From Candidatus Aminicenantota bacterium (GTDB lineage Bacteria; Acidobacteriota; Aminicenantia; UBA2199), in NCBI GenBank assembly GCA_020355945.1, contig CP070627.1, positions 5,792,557 through 5,800,515 on the forward strand: a stretch of 7,959 nt of DNA, read 5' to 3'. Shown here piece by piece: positions 1-6,095 of the stretch (the stretch's first letter is position 1; each line of letters opens with the position of its first letter). The notes beneath the pieces were generated by a model. It made no database searches, was not told where the DNA came from, and saw nothing but the letters and a program-made list of their open reading frames with translations. A program made the translations under genes and the position numbers.

Positions 1-1779
1 GACCAACCGTTTTTCAGTCAATTACAAACAAAAGTATGGATGAGTGAGCCGGATTATCGATTGGGATTGGACGAAGAGTTGGTGAGTTCTTTGGAATCTT
101 TCCATGAGGATGTTTATTTCAATACCCTGGATTATTTCCAGGGTCTGATTAAAAAAGACCCGGAGATGGAGGTAGAGGACCCTTTGATGGCACAGCGCTG
201 GGCAGCCCCGGGAAATATTATTCCGATTATCCACGCCTCCGGTACCGGTAAAGGTCCGTTAATGGAGACGGAGGTGACCGGGCTTGAATCATTATCCCCA
301 AAAGTTGAGATGGAGTTCCGCTATCATGAAGTAAAGGAACCGGTTAAAGTCACCAAAAAGATAGCACCTTTAAAAAAGATGAAAGTCCCCCGTCTTACAT
401 GTATTATAGTGGATAACAAAGTCCGGGCCAGGGAAGCGGTGTATACCCTGGAATTTAACAATGAAGAGGAATTGAGCGATGCAGTGGATATGCTCAGGGT
501 ATTGGAAGATTTGCAGGGGGAAAAGATATTTATAGATACCTTTTGGCATCCCGGCCTGTTAACCATCAGGTTCATTTTGATGGGTCCGGAGCGGCTGCAA
601 AGCCAATTTGTGTTAAATATGAAAGAATCTGGCCCCGGAGATTCCGCTCAGAGTTCGGTTTTATCCGGGCCTATCACTAAAGATTACCTGGATAAAGCGC
701 TTTCGAAGGTAATGGGTCCCGATGAAACCCTGGAGATGGCAAAACGGTTGGGGACACTGCCTGAAATCAATGATTATATTGGTGGTTATTCATACCAGGG
801 CCGGGCCGTACCGGTATTGGAAATCGGTTTGAAACCCAAAGGAAAAATCTTAAGCAGGAGAAAAATCACCACCTACAAACCAACGGTTTTTTTACTGGGG
901 CGTCAGCATGCCAATGAAGTTTCTTCCACCAATTATGGCTTTAATATTGCCTGGCTCCTGGCTAAGGATCCGGGTTACCGTAAATACCTGGAACAATTGA
1001 ATATGGTTATCGAACCGATGGAGAATCCTGACGGCTCTGCCCTGGCAGTGGAACTTCAAAAACTAACCCCTCATCATATGCTTCATGCTGGCAGGTACAG
1101 TGCCCTGGGTACGGATATCGGTTACCACGTCAAAAAACCGGATACACTGATTACAGAAGCAAAAGTACGTAAAAAGTTGTATGACCGCTGGCAGCCGGAT
1201 ATCTTTTTAAACAACCATGGTTATCCTTCTCATGAATGGGTGCAGCAGTTTTCCAATTATACCCCTTACCTATTCAGGGCTTATTGGGTTCCCCGGGGGT
1301 GGTACTACTTTCATACGGGTTTAAATGGTATTGGTACGCCGCTGCATAAAGAAGCGGGAGAGCGGATCGTAAAAATAATTTCCGGGAAAATGAAGGGCGA
1401 TAAAGAAGTATTTGCCGCTAACCGGAGAATATACGATCGGTATCGGCGGTGGGCGGAGCGGTGGCAGCCCCATATCCACTATCTTGAACTTTATGATGGC
1501 ACCAATATTTACAAGAAACGCAGGGGAACGACCGCAGCCAGGATGTCTCCACGCCGGAAAATAACCGTTCTTGAAGCCATACCCGAAGCAATGGATGAAA
1601 CCGCCCGCGATGAATGGCTGCAGTTGTCGATACGACAGGGAACTCTTTTTGTAACCGCTTTTATGGACCTGGCCCTGGAATCAAAAAAAACCATTGAACG
1701 CATCGAGGAAGAAGTTGGGGATGTGGTTCATTTACAAATCATCCGTCATCGTCCCCTCCGGGTTAATTCCCCCAAATAA
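1..1779 (+). CDS. M14 family zinc carboxypeptidase-like protein, 5' end outside the window
   Basis: Predicted metallopeptidase of the M14 (zinc carboxypeptidase) family. The frame is open to base 1. The first ATG, at 40, has no Shine-Dalgarno sequence before it and the 13 codons upstream read as ordinary protein, so the gene almost certainly begins before the window. Counting from that ATG (579 residues), about 280 residues precede the catalytic domain. That domain begins at PTVFLLGRQHANEVSS, where H290 and E293 form the HxxE zinc pair. It continues with NPDG (329-332), the M14 turn motif, and DIFLNNHGYPSHEW, whose H393 is the likely third zinc ligand. The catalytic Glu is probably in ITVLEAIPE (E512 or E516). 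The canonical substrate-binding Asn-Arg pair of carboxypeptidase A is not evident after NPDG, so specificity cannot be predicted. Any signal peptide would lie upstream, outside view. It ends 23 bases from the convergent ymdB. The family call is fairly firm; the substrate is unknown. Confidence 0.8.
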   Translation, partial: DQPFFSQLQTKVWMSEPDYRLGLDEELVSSLESFHEDVYFNTLDYFQGLIKKDPEMEVEDPLMAQRWAAPGNIIPIIHASGTGKGPLMETEVTGLESLSPKVEMEFRYHEVKEPVKVTKKIAPLKKMKVPRLTCIIVDNKVRAREAVYTLEFNNEEELSDAVDMLRVLEDLQGEKIFIDTFWHPGLLTIRFILMGPERLQSQFVLNMKESGPGDSAQSSVLSGPITKDYLDKALSKVMGPDETLEMAKRLGTLPEINDYIGGYSYQGRAVPVLEIGLKPKGKILSRRKITTYKPTVFLLGRQHANEVSSTNYGFNIAWLLAKDPGYRKYLEQLNMVIEPMENPDGSALAVELQKLTPHHMLHAGRYSALGTDIGYHVKKPDTLITEAKVRKKLYDRWQPDIFLNNHGYPSHEWVQQFSNYTPYLFRAYWVPRGWYYFHTGLNGIGTPLHKEAGERIVKIISGKMKGDKEVFAANRRIYDRYRRWAERWQPHIHYLELYDGTNIYKKRRGTTAARMSPRRKITVLEAIPEAMDETARDEWLQLSIRQGTLFVTAFMDLALESKKTIERIEEEVGDVVHLQIIRHRPLRVNSPK

Positions 1780-1802
1780 AATGCCATCGAACCCGACACA
1801 GC
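1780..1802. other. Short gap between convergent genes, no terminator seen
   Basis: These 23 bases separate the TAA of the M14 gene (plus strand) from the TAA of ymdB (minus strand). I see no GC-rich hairpin followed by a T-run in either direction, here or in the flanking ends of the two genes. Transcripts from the two sides may therefore overlap at their 3' ends, or termination may be Rho-dependent. That is inference. Confidence 0.5.
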
Positions 1803-2624
1803 TTAAAACATTAATTGTTCATCATAAGTGGATTCAAATATGCGCATGGACCGTGCATTGACTGCCTTGCCACTTTGCTTGTTAATATCACAAATCACCA
1901 TGTCCAGGATAATATTCTCCCTGGCAACCTCAAATTTCTGGTTAATTCCAGTAAGAAATCTACGAATGACCGGGTCCCGTTTCATGCCGATAATCGAGTC
2001 TAAAGACCCGGTCATTCCTACATCCGTCTGATACGCTGTGCCTCCGGGTAAAATCCTCAGATCGGAAGTCTGGACGTGGGTATGAGTTCCTAAAACCGCA
2101 CTGACCCTTCCATCCAGGTAAAACCCCATGGCCTGTTTCTCTGCGGTGGCTTCCGCATGAAAATCAACAATAATAATATCCTGCCGGACCTGGTTTAAAA
2201 ATTTATCAATGCATAAAAACGGGTTATCTACCACCGGGTCCATAAATACCCGGCCCTGGAGATTGACGATCATCACTTCTGTGTTATGATTTGCTGTAAA
2301 AATGTAATACCCCTTTCCGGGAACACCTTCGGGATAATTGATGGGCCTGATGACACGCTTTTCTTTTTCTAATAAATCCAGGGCTTCCTTTTTATCCCAT
2401 ACATGATTGCCACTGGTAATCACATCCACACCGGCTTCAAATATTTCCCTGGCGGTTTTATGGGTAATACCTAACCCACCGGCGGAATTCTCCCCATTGG
2501 CAATGACCAGATTCGGGTGAAACTTTATTTTTATGGTGGGCAAGGACTTACCCAGGAACCTCCGTCCGTACCTTCCACTAATATCGCCAACAAAAAGAAT
2601 CCGAAATAAATTTTTATTTTGCAT
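1803..2624 (-). CDS. ymdB: YmdB family metallophosphoesterase (TIGR00282), probable 2',3'-cyclic nucleotide phosphodiesterase
   Basis: A 273-residue calcineurin-like phosphoesterase of the YmdB group. The Bacillus subtilis member hydrolyses 2',3'-cyclic nucleotides and affects biofilm and motility decisions. All metal-site motifs are visible: GDISG (D14), NGEN (E45, N46), GNHVWD (N73, H74), DFHAE (H156), GTHTHVQT (H181, H183) and DVGMTG near 201-206. These positions are offset by about six residues from the B. subtilis protein as I recall it, so the active site is intact. Length is close to the usual 260-270, with six extra residues before RILFVGD. The ATG lies inside the last codons of rny (11-base overlap). 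The best GGGAGG is 15 bases upstream, too far for a strong site, so coupling to rny translation is likely. rny-ymdB adjacency is widespread, and the pair probably acts together in RNA turnover, YmdB perhaps on 2',3'-cyclic ends. That last point is inference. Confidence 0.95.
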   Translation of the reverse strand: MQNKNLFRILFVGDISGRYGRRFLGKSLPTIKIKFHPNLVIANGENSAGGLGITHKTAREIFEAGVDVITSGNHVWDKKEALDLLEKEKRVIRPINYPEGVPGKGYYIFTANHNTEVMIVNLQGRVFMDPVVDNPFLCIDKFLNQVRQDIIIVDFHAEATAEKQAMGFYLDGRVSAVLGTHTHVQTSDLRILPGGTAYQTDVGMTGSLDSIIGMKRDPVIRRFLTGINQKFEVARENIILDMVICDINKQSGKAVNARSMRIFESTYDEQLMF

Positions 2625-4176
2625 ATTCTGTGGCTCTGACCTCCCGGATTACTGTAACTTTAATCTGCCCGGGGTATTCCATTTCTTCCTGGACTTTTTT
2701 GGCAATATCTTTTGACATCAAAAAGGTTTTATTGTCATCGGTTTCATTGGAATTAACAATAACGCGCACTTCCCTTCCGGCCCGCAGGGCGTAAGCTTTT
2801 TTAACCCCTTCAAAGGATTTGCTGAGTTCTTCTAATTTTTCCAGTCGTTTGATATAGGTTTCAAAGATTTCCCTCCTGGACCCCGGTCGTGCAGCGGACA
2901 TGCTGTCGGCAGCCTGGACTAACACCCCTTCAACAGAGGTAAAATCCACATCCATATGGTGTGAGGCAATGGCTTCCTGGACTCTAAGAGATTCTTTGTG
3001 CTTTCGGGCCAGTTCGACGGACAATTCAGTATGAGTACCCTCGGTTTCCCTATCGATGGATTTTCCGATATCATGGAGCAGGCCAGCGCGTCCGGCAATA
3101 TTGACATTCACCCCTAACTCCCTGGCCATAAGCGCGGCAATCATGGCGACTTCTTTGGAATGTTGAAGTACATTCTGACCATAAGACGTCCGATACTGCA
3201 GTTTTCCCAGGTAGTAGTACAATTCATGGTCAATGTCTTTGACTCCCAATTCCAGGACCGCGTTTTCCCCGATTTGTCTCAAATGGTCGTCGAACCCGGC
3301 TTTAATTTTTTCAACGATTTCTTCAATGCGGGCCGGATGAATACGACCGTCATTAATCAAGGTTTCCAGGGCTTGTTTGGCGACTTCCCTCCTGATGGGA
3401 TCAAAAGACGAAACAATAATGGCCTCCGGGGTGTCATCCACGATAAAATCCACCTCGGTGGCAGTTTCAAGAGCCCTGATGTTGCGACCCTCCCGGCCAA
3501 TGATCCGACCCTTCATCTCATCATTTGGTAAATCAATCACTGTCACTGATGAAGAGATGATATGCTCGCTGGCGATTCGCTGTACGGCTGTAGATATGAT
3601 GTCCTTTGCCAACATGGTACCCTGTTCTTTTAACTCTTCCTCGATGGCTTTTAACTTTTGGGCTGATTCCATGCGGGCTTCACTTTCATACTGTTTGATA
3701 ATCATGTCCTTGGCTTCCGCTGCGGTCATACCGGCAATCTTTTCCAGCATGGCTTTTTGCTCTTCATAACCGGAGTTTAATTTCTCCTTCAATACGTTCA
3801 GTTCTTCTTCCAGGTAATGCAAATCTTTTTCTTTTCGTTTGATTTCTTTCTCTTTGTTATCCAGGTTGATGTAGCGTCGGTCAAGATTTTCCTCCCGTTG
3901 AATCAGGCGCCGCTCCATTTCATTCAATCGATTGGTTTTATTACTTTGCTTGCGGTTGTAATCATTCTTCCAATTAACAAATTCCTCTTTTAGTTCTGCA
4001 GTGAGACGCTTTTTTTTGGCTTCCAACTCATTTTTGGCCTTTTCTATCAACTCTGTTCTCAAAAAGGCAATCTTTTCATATTCACTGGCAAATATTTTTT
4101 TCTTAAACAAAAGAAAAGACATAAACCCCACAAACATTCCAATGATGGATAACGCTATATATAAAACAATATTCAT
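2614..4176 (-). CDS. rny: Ribonuclease Y
   Basis: RNase Y, the membrane-anchored endoribonuclease that starts mRNA decay in many bacteria lacking or supplementing RNase E. It is full length at 520 residues. Residues 1-25 form one hydrophobic transmembrane segment (MNIVLYIALSIIGMFVGFMS and onward) followed by lysines. Residues about 30-200 are a charged K/E/R-rich coiled coil. A KH RNA-binding domain follows at about 210-275, with its GxxG loop in GRIIGREGRN (223-232). The HD catalytic domain spans about 335-430: H339 in QHSKEV, the HD pair H368-D369 in LLHDIGKS, HH at 406-407, and D424 in QAADSMSAARPGSRRE. The C-terminal region to 520 is complete. A strong AGGAGG lies five bases before the ATG, the best ribosome-binding site in the downstream half of the unit. 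zapA lies 21 bases upstream, and ymdB overlaps its end by 11 bases. No key residue is missing. Confidence 0.98.
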   Translation of the reverse strand: MNIVLYIALSIIGMFVGFMSFLLFKKKIFASEYEKIAFLRTELIEKAKNELEAKKKRLTAELKEEFVNWKNDYNRKQSNKTNRLNEMERRLIQREENLDRRYINLDNKEKEIKRKEKDLHYLEEELNVLKEKLNSGYEEQKAMLEKIAGMTAAEAKDMIIKQYESEARMESAQKLKAIEEELKEQGTMLAKDIISTAVQRIASEHIISSSVTVIDLPNDEMKGRIIGREGRNIRALETATEVDFIVDDTPEAIIVSSFDPIRREVAKQALETLINDGRIHPARIEEIVEKIKAGFDDHLRQIGENAVLELGVKDIDHELYYYLGKLQYRTSYGQNVLQHSKEVAMIAALMARELGVNVNIAGRAGLLHDIGKSIDRETEGTHTELSVELARKHKESLRVQEAIASHHMDVDFTSVEGVLVQAADSMSAARPGSRREIFETYIKRLEKLEELSKSFEGVKKAYALRAGREVRVIVNSNETDDNKTFLMSKDIAKKVQEEMEYPGQIKVTVIREVRATEYAK

Positions 4177-4181
4177 TTTTT

Positions 4182-4187
4182 CCTCCT
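4182..4187 (-). promoter_or_regulatory. Strong ribosome-binding site of rny
   Basis: On the minus strand this reads AGGAGG, five bases before the rny ATG and within the 21-base zapA-rny gap. It is a full consensus Shine-Dalgarno sequence, unlike the weak sites before zapA and ymdB, so rny can probably be translated independently of its neighbours. It supports the start at 4176. Confidence 0.85.
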
Positions 4188-4197
4188 AAGTTACATG

Positions 4198-4542
4198 TTA
4201 TCCCGGTTGAAAGAGGATGGGTGCCTGGTTCTCTTCCTTCCCGTCACTCATGTCACCCCCCATGTCACTGTCCAGGGGAGACAGGAGTTGATCGATTTTA
4301 GTTAACATGGTTTTTAATTGTTGGTTTTCCTTCTTTAAAGAGAAATATTCTTCAGCAATGTTAACCGCAGCCAGTAATCCCAGTTTGAATGAATCCAGGT
4401 CCCCAGCTTCACGCTTAATTCGACTAAATTTATTTTCGACAAAATCAACGATTTCTAAGAAATCTTCTGTTTTTATATTTTCCGGTACATTAAAATGCAA
4501 ATGTTTTCCTAGAATTCGTACCTCGATTTCCTTTGTTTTCAT
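4198..4542 (-). CDS. zapA: Cell division protein ZapA
   Basis: A 114-residue ZapA-family protein. ZapA binds FtsZ at mid-cell and promotes bundling of FtsZ filaments. The N-terminal globular part has the family pattern EVRILGKHLHFNVPE (about 7-21), then a helix (FLEIVDFVENKFSRIK). The diagnostic stretch LDSFKLGLLAAVNIAEEYFSLKKEN (about 48-72) follows and leads into a short dimerising coiled coil to about residue 90. The last 25 residues are acidic and Gly/Asp-rich, probably disordered, making the protein slightly longer than most ZapA proteins. It starts 17 bases after the zapB-like stop with only a weak GAG element upstream, so it likely depends on coupling with the preceding gene. Position directly after a ZapB-like coiled coil and before rny matches clusters known in several Gram-negative phyla. 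Confidence 0.9.
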   Translation of the reverse strand: MKTKEIEVRILGKHLHFNVPENIKTEDFLEIVDFVENKFSRIKREAGDLDSFKLGLLAAVNIAEEYFSLKKENQQLKTMLTKIDQLLSPLDSDMGGDMSDGKEENQAPILFQPG

Positions 4543-4559
4543 TTTTGATTTCTCATTTT

Positions 4560-4763
4560 TTATTTTTCAATGGAATCAATCAATTCAATTAAAGTGGTCA
4601 CTTTCTTTTTTATCTCCAGGCGTTCTTCGTTTTTAAGGGAAGATTCTTTTTTTGATTGTTCCAACTGCAGTTTTAGGTTTTCATTTTCTTTTTTTAGGCG
4701 TTTTAAGGTGTCCACCAGGTATTTCACCTTTTCTTCCAGTCTATTTAATTCCTCCAGTTCCAT
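4560..4763 (-). CDS. zapB: ZapB-like coiled-coil cell division protein
   Basis: A 67-residue protein that is almost entirely a predicted coiled coil. It begins MELEELNRLEEKVKYLVDTL, followed by KRLKKENENLKLQLEQ and an ERLEIKKKVTTLIELIDSIE tail. The pattern (LE.LE.KV...VDTL..L+.EN..L, then an ER..I+.KV..L.E.ID end) resembles ZapB/DUF904 proteins, abundant cytoplasmic filaments that join ZapA at the Z ring. Its place immediately upstream of zapA supports this. It contains no Cys or Trp. The ATG has a good GGAG six bases upstream, and the orf64 stop lies 13 bases before the start. A short coiled coil has weak sequence identity by nature, so some other small coiled-coil division protein is the main alternative. 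Confidence 0.8.
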   Translation of the reverse strand: MELEELNRLEEKVKYLVDTLKRLKKENENLKLQLEQSKKESSLKNEERLEIKKKVTTLIELIDSIEK

Positions 4764-4769
4764 TTTTTT

Positions 4770-4775
4770 CTCCTT
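4770..4775 (-). promoter_or_regulatory. Ribosome-binding site of the zapB-like gene
   Basis: The minus strand reads AAGGAG, followed by six A residues and the ATG at 4763. It sits in the 13-base gap after the orf64 stop and fixes the zapB-like start. Confidence 0.75.
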
Positions 4776-4776
4776 T

Positions 4777-4971
4777 TTATTTAAGTCTCTGGCGAAACCT
4801 CTCCCTTTGTTTTTTTCTTTCTTCGCGGCCTTGAGATTGAATGGTTCTGCGTTGGTGGTTGGTTTTTCCTGTGGTACCGGCGTTTTGTCTCTGTACTAAA
4901 CGTTCTCTGTTATCTCTGTCATCTAAGATCGGATTTACATGTTCAATCTCTTTTCCTGTTCCATTTTTCAT
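4777..4971 (-). CDS. Small basic hydrophilic protein of unknown function (orf64)
   Basis: A 64-codon ORF that I do not recognise. Its ATG overlaps the rplT stop as ATGA, and its TAA is 13 bases before the zapB-like start, so it exactly fills the space between two clear genes. The product has 12 Arg, 6 Lys and 7 Gln against nine acidic residues. It has no Cys, Trp or Tyr, almost no hydrophobic segment, and a C-terminal run of basic and Gln residues (GREERKKQRERFRQRLK). It is probably disordered and could bind nucleic acid or the ribosome, but that is only inference from charge. There is no Shine-Dalgarno sequence of its own, so expression would rely on coupling from rplT. In many bacteria pheS-pheT follow rplT; here they are absent. 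It could equally be a non-coding spacer or a decayed gene with a chance open frame. The lack of frame breaks and the ATGA overlap favour a real gene modestly. Confidence 0.5.
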   Translation of the reverse strand: MKNGTGKEIEHVNPILDDRDNRERLVQRQNAGTTGKTNHQRRTIQSQGREERKKQRERFRQRLK

Positions 4972-5321
4972 ATAGAAGCTTTTACTTTTTTAACAATCTG
5001 TCCAAAGGTTTCAGGTTCTGAAACAGCAAGGTTAGAGAGAATTTTTCGATTCAATTTAATATTTGTTTTTTTCAATCCGTAAATGAAACGAGAGTAACTG
5101 ATGCCATAATCCCTGACAGCCGCATTTATTCTTACGTTCCACAGTTTTCTCAGGTCTCTTTTTTTATTTCTTCTATCCCGGTAAGAATAGAGTAAAGCTC
5201 GTTCCACCGCCTCCTTTGCGGTGCGATAATTCTTTTTTTTGGCTCCAAAGAAGCCTTTAGCTAATTTCAATATTTTTTTTCGTCGTAATAATTTTTTATT
5301 TCCTCGTGTTACTCGTGCCAT
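4968..5321 (-). CDS. rplT: 50S ribosomal protein L20
   Basis: Ribosomal protein L20, needed early in 50S assembly where it binds 23S rRNA; in several bacteria it also represses its own operon. The 117-residue length is normal. The basic N-terminal extension (MARVTRGNKKLLRRKKILKLAKGFFGAKKK) is followed by the family signature AVERALLYSYRDRRNKKRDLRKLWNVRINAA (about 38-69) and SYSRFIYGLKKTNIKLNRKILSNLAV (about 75-100). Its start is supported by GGGAGG 11 bases before the ATG, a rather long spacing. rpmI ends 26 bases upstream. Its TGA overlaps the next ATG as ATGA. Two runs of eight A residues occur in the coding strand, as expected from Lys codons at this base composition. Confidence 0.98.
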   Translation of the reverse strand: MARVTRGNKKLLRRKKILKLAKGFFGAKKKNYRTAKEAVERALLYSYRDRRNKKRDLRKLWNVRINAAVRDYGISYSRFIYGLKKTNIKLNRKILSNLAVSEPETFGQIVKKVKASI

Positions 5322-5332
5322 GGTGATATTAT

Positions 5333-5338
5333 CCTCCC
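5333..5338 (-). promoter_or_regulatory. Ribosome-binding site of rplT
   Basis: The minus strand reads GGGAGG in the 26-base rpmI-rplT gap, 11 bases before the rplT ATG. The match is strong but the spacing is longer than usual. Confidence 0.65.
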
Positions 5339-5347
5339 GCTGATAGG

Positions 5348-5545
5348 TTATTTATTGGGTAACAGCTCTCTCAGCCGTTTAAATTCCTTTTTTACCACAA
5401 TTGTGGATTGTTTCAGGTTTCGTTTTCGTTTCCGGCTTTTTTTGGTCAGGATATGAGACTTATTCGCTTTCATTCGCCTGATTTTTCCACTGGCAGTGAG
5501 ACGAAACCGTTTTTTTGCTCCTTTATGGGTTTTGAGCTTTGGCAT
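5348..5545 (-). CDS. rpmI: 50S ribosomal protein L35
   Basis: Ribosomal protein L35, a small basic component of the 50S subunit. The 65 residues start [20 protein letters not shown] and carry the family core [19 protein letters not shown] (about 27-45), ending near RLRELLPNK. The frame is open upstream to a GTG at 5563 that would add six residues. That extension would translate the AAAGGAG ribosome-binding site itself, and the family almost always starts MPK(L/M)KTH, so ATG at 5545 is chosen. The first 23 bases overlap the end of infC in another frame. The infC-rpmI-rplT order is the classic bacterial arrangement. Confidence 0.97.
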   Translation of the reverse strand: MPKLKTHKGAKKRFRLTASGKIRRMKANKSHILTKKSRKRKRNLKQSTIVVKKEFKRLRELLPNK

Positions 5546-6095
5546 TTTTATCTCCTTTATCACTTCTTTTTTTCCCGATCATGATATGGGTACTCCATTT
5601 TTCATGTTTTGCCGGCGATTCGAATTCGGCAAATTCCTCCAGGATTTTAGTGATTCGTTCTGTCATTTCGCCCAACATTTCCGGTCTTCGCTTTTGCCGT
5701 CCTCTTAACCAGATGGTGACTTTAACTTTATTGCCCTCCTCAAGAAATTCTTTTATTTTTTTTAATTTAACTTCAATATCATGTTCTCCGATGACGGGGG
5801 TAAATTTGATTTCCTTGATATGGATTTTCCGCTGCAATTTTTGGGCTTCATGAGCTTTTTTTTGCAGGGAATACAAATATTTTCCATAATCCAGCAGTCG
5901 GCATACCGGCGGGTCTGCTTTGGGTGAAATGGCCACCAGGTCAAGGTCTTTCTCCCTGGCAATGGCAAGCGCTTTGGAAGTCGGCACAATGCCTATTTGT
6001 TGTTTGTCCTCGTCAATTAACCGAACCTCTGGTGCCCGGATGTCTTCATTGATAAAATGAGGTTTTTTCCTTGGTTTGGGACTTTTAAATCTCAT
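5523..6095 (-). CDS. infC: Translation initiation factor IF-3
   Basis: IF3 binds the 30S subunit, prevents premature 50S joining and checks start-codon/initiator-tRNA pairing. The 190 residues show the N-domain ([16 protein letters not shown], about 15-30; [34 protein letters not shown], about 42-75), a basic linker helix, then the C-domain ([43 protein letters not shown], about 92-134). A C-terminal tail of about 15 charged residues ([17 protein letters not shown]) is slightly longer than in the 180-residue E. coli protein. The end of that tail overlaps rpmI by 23 bases. The ATG at 6095 lies inside the last codons of thrS (11-base overlap) with AAAGAG seven bases upstream. The codon immediately before it, in frame, is ATT, which is notable because E. 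coli infC starts on AUU; ATG remains the simpler start. Confidence 0.97.
   Translation of the reverse strand: MRFKSPKPRKKPHFINEDIRAPEVRLIDEDKQQIGIVPTSKALAIAREKDLDLVAISPKADPPVCRLLDYGKYLYSLQKKAHEAQKLQRKIHIKEIKFTPVIGEHDIEVKLKKIKEFLEEGNKVKVTIWLRGRQKRRPEMLGEMTERITKILEEFAEFESPAKHEKWSTHIMIGKKRSDKGDKNAKAQNP
5552..5558 (-). promoter_or_regulatory. Ribosome-binding site of rpmI inside infC
   Basis: The minus strand reads AAAGGAG six bases before ATG 5545. It lies within infC codons for the Asp-Lys-Gly-Asp part of the C-terminal tail. It decides the rpmI start in favour of 5545 over the upstream in-frame GTG at 5563. Confidence 0.85.

Noticed and set aside
40..42. ATG at 40 as the true start of the M14 gene
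   Set aside because: No ribosome-binding site precedes it and the same frame is open with protein-like codons to base 1, so the gene most likely continues upstream.
1758..1780. Possible terminator hairpin at the end of the M14 gene
   Set aside because: Only about three G-C pairs can form (GGG...CCC) and there is no T-run after it on the plus strand.
3160..3769. Plus-strand open frames of 120-130 codons opposite rny
   Set aside because: They are antisense shadows of a fully recognisable RNase Y gene, overlap each other in different frames and resemble no family.
4570..4899. Plus-strand 109-codon frame rich in Ser/Phe opposite zapB and orf64
   Set aside because: Its Phe/Ser-rich composition is the complement of Lys/Glu/Arg coding sequence and it has no ribosome-binding site.
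5231..5280. Runs of eight T (A on the coding strand) in rplT, and one in rny near 4010
   Set aside because: They could allow slippage, but they encode conserved Lys-rich segments and no alternative frame product is evident.
5546..5563. GTG start for L35 giving 71 residues
   Set aside because: The added six codons cover the AAAGGAG ribosome-binding site, and L35 proteins normally start MPK(L/M)KTH.
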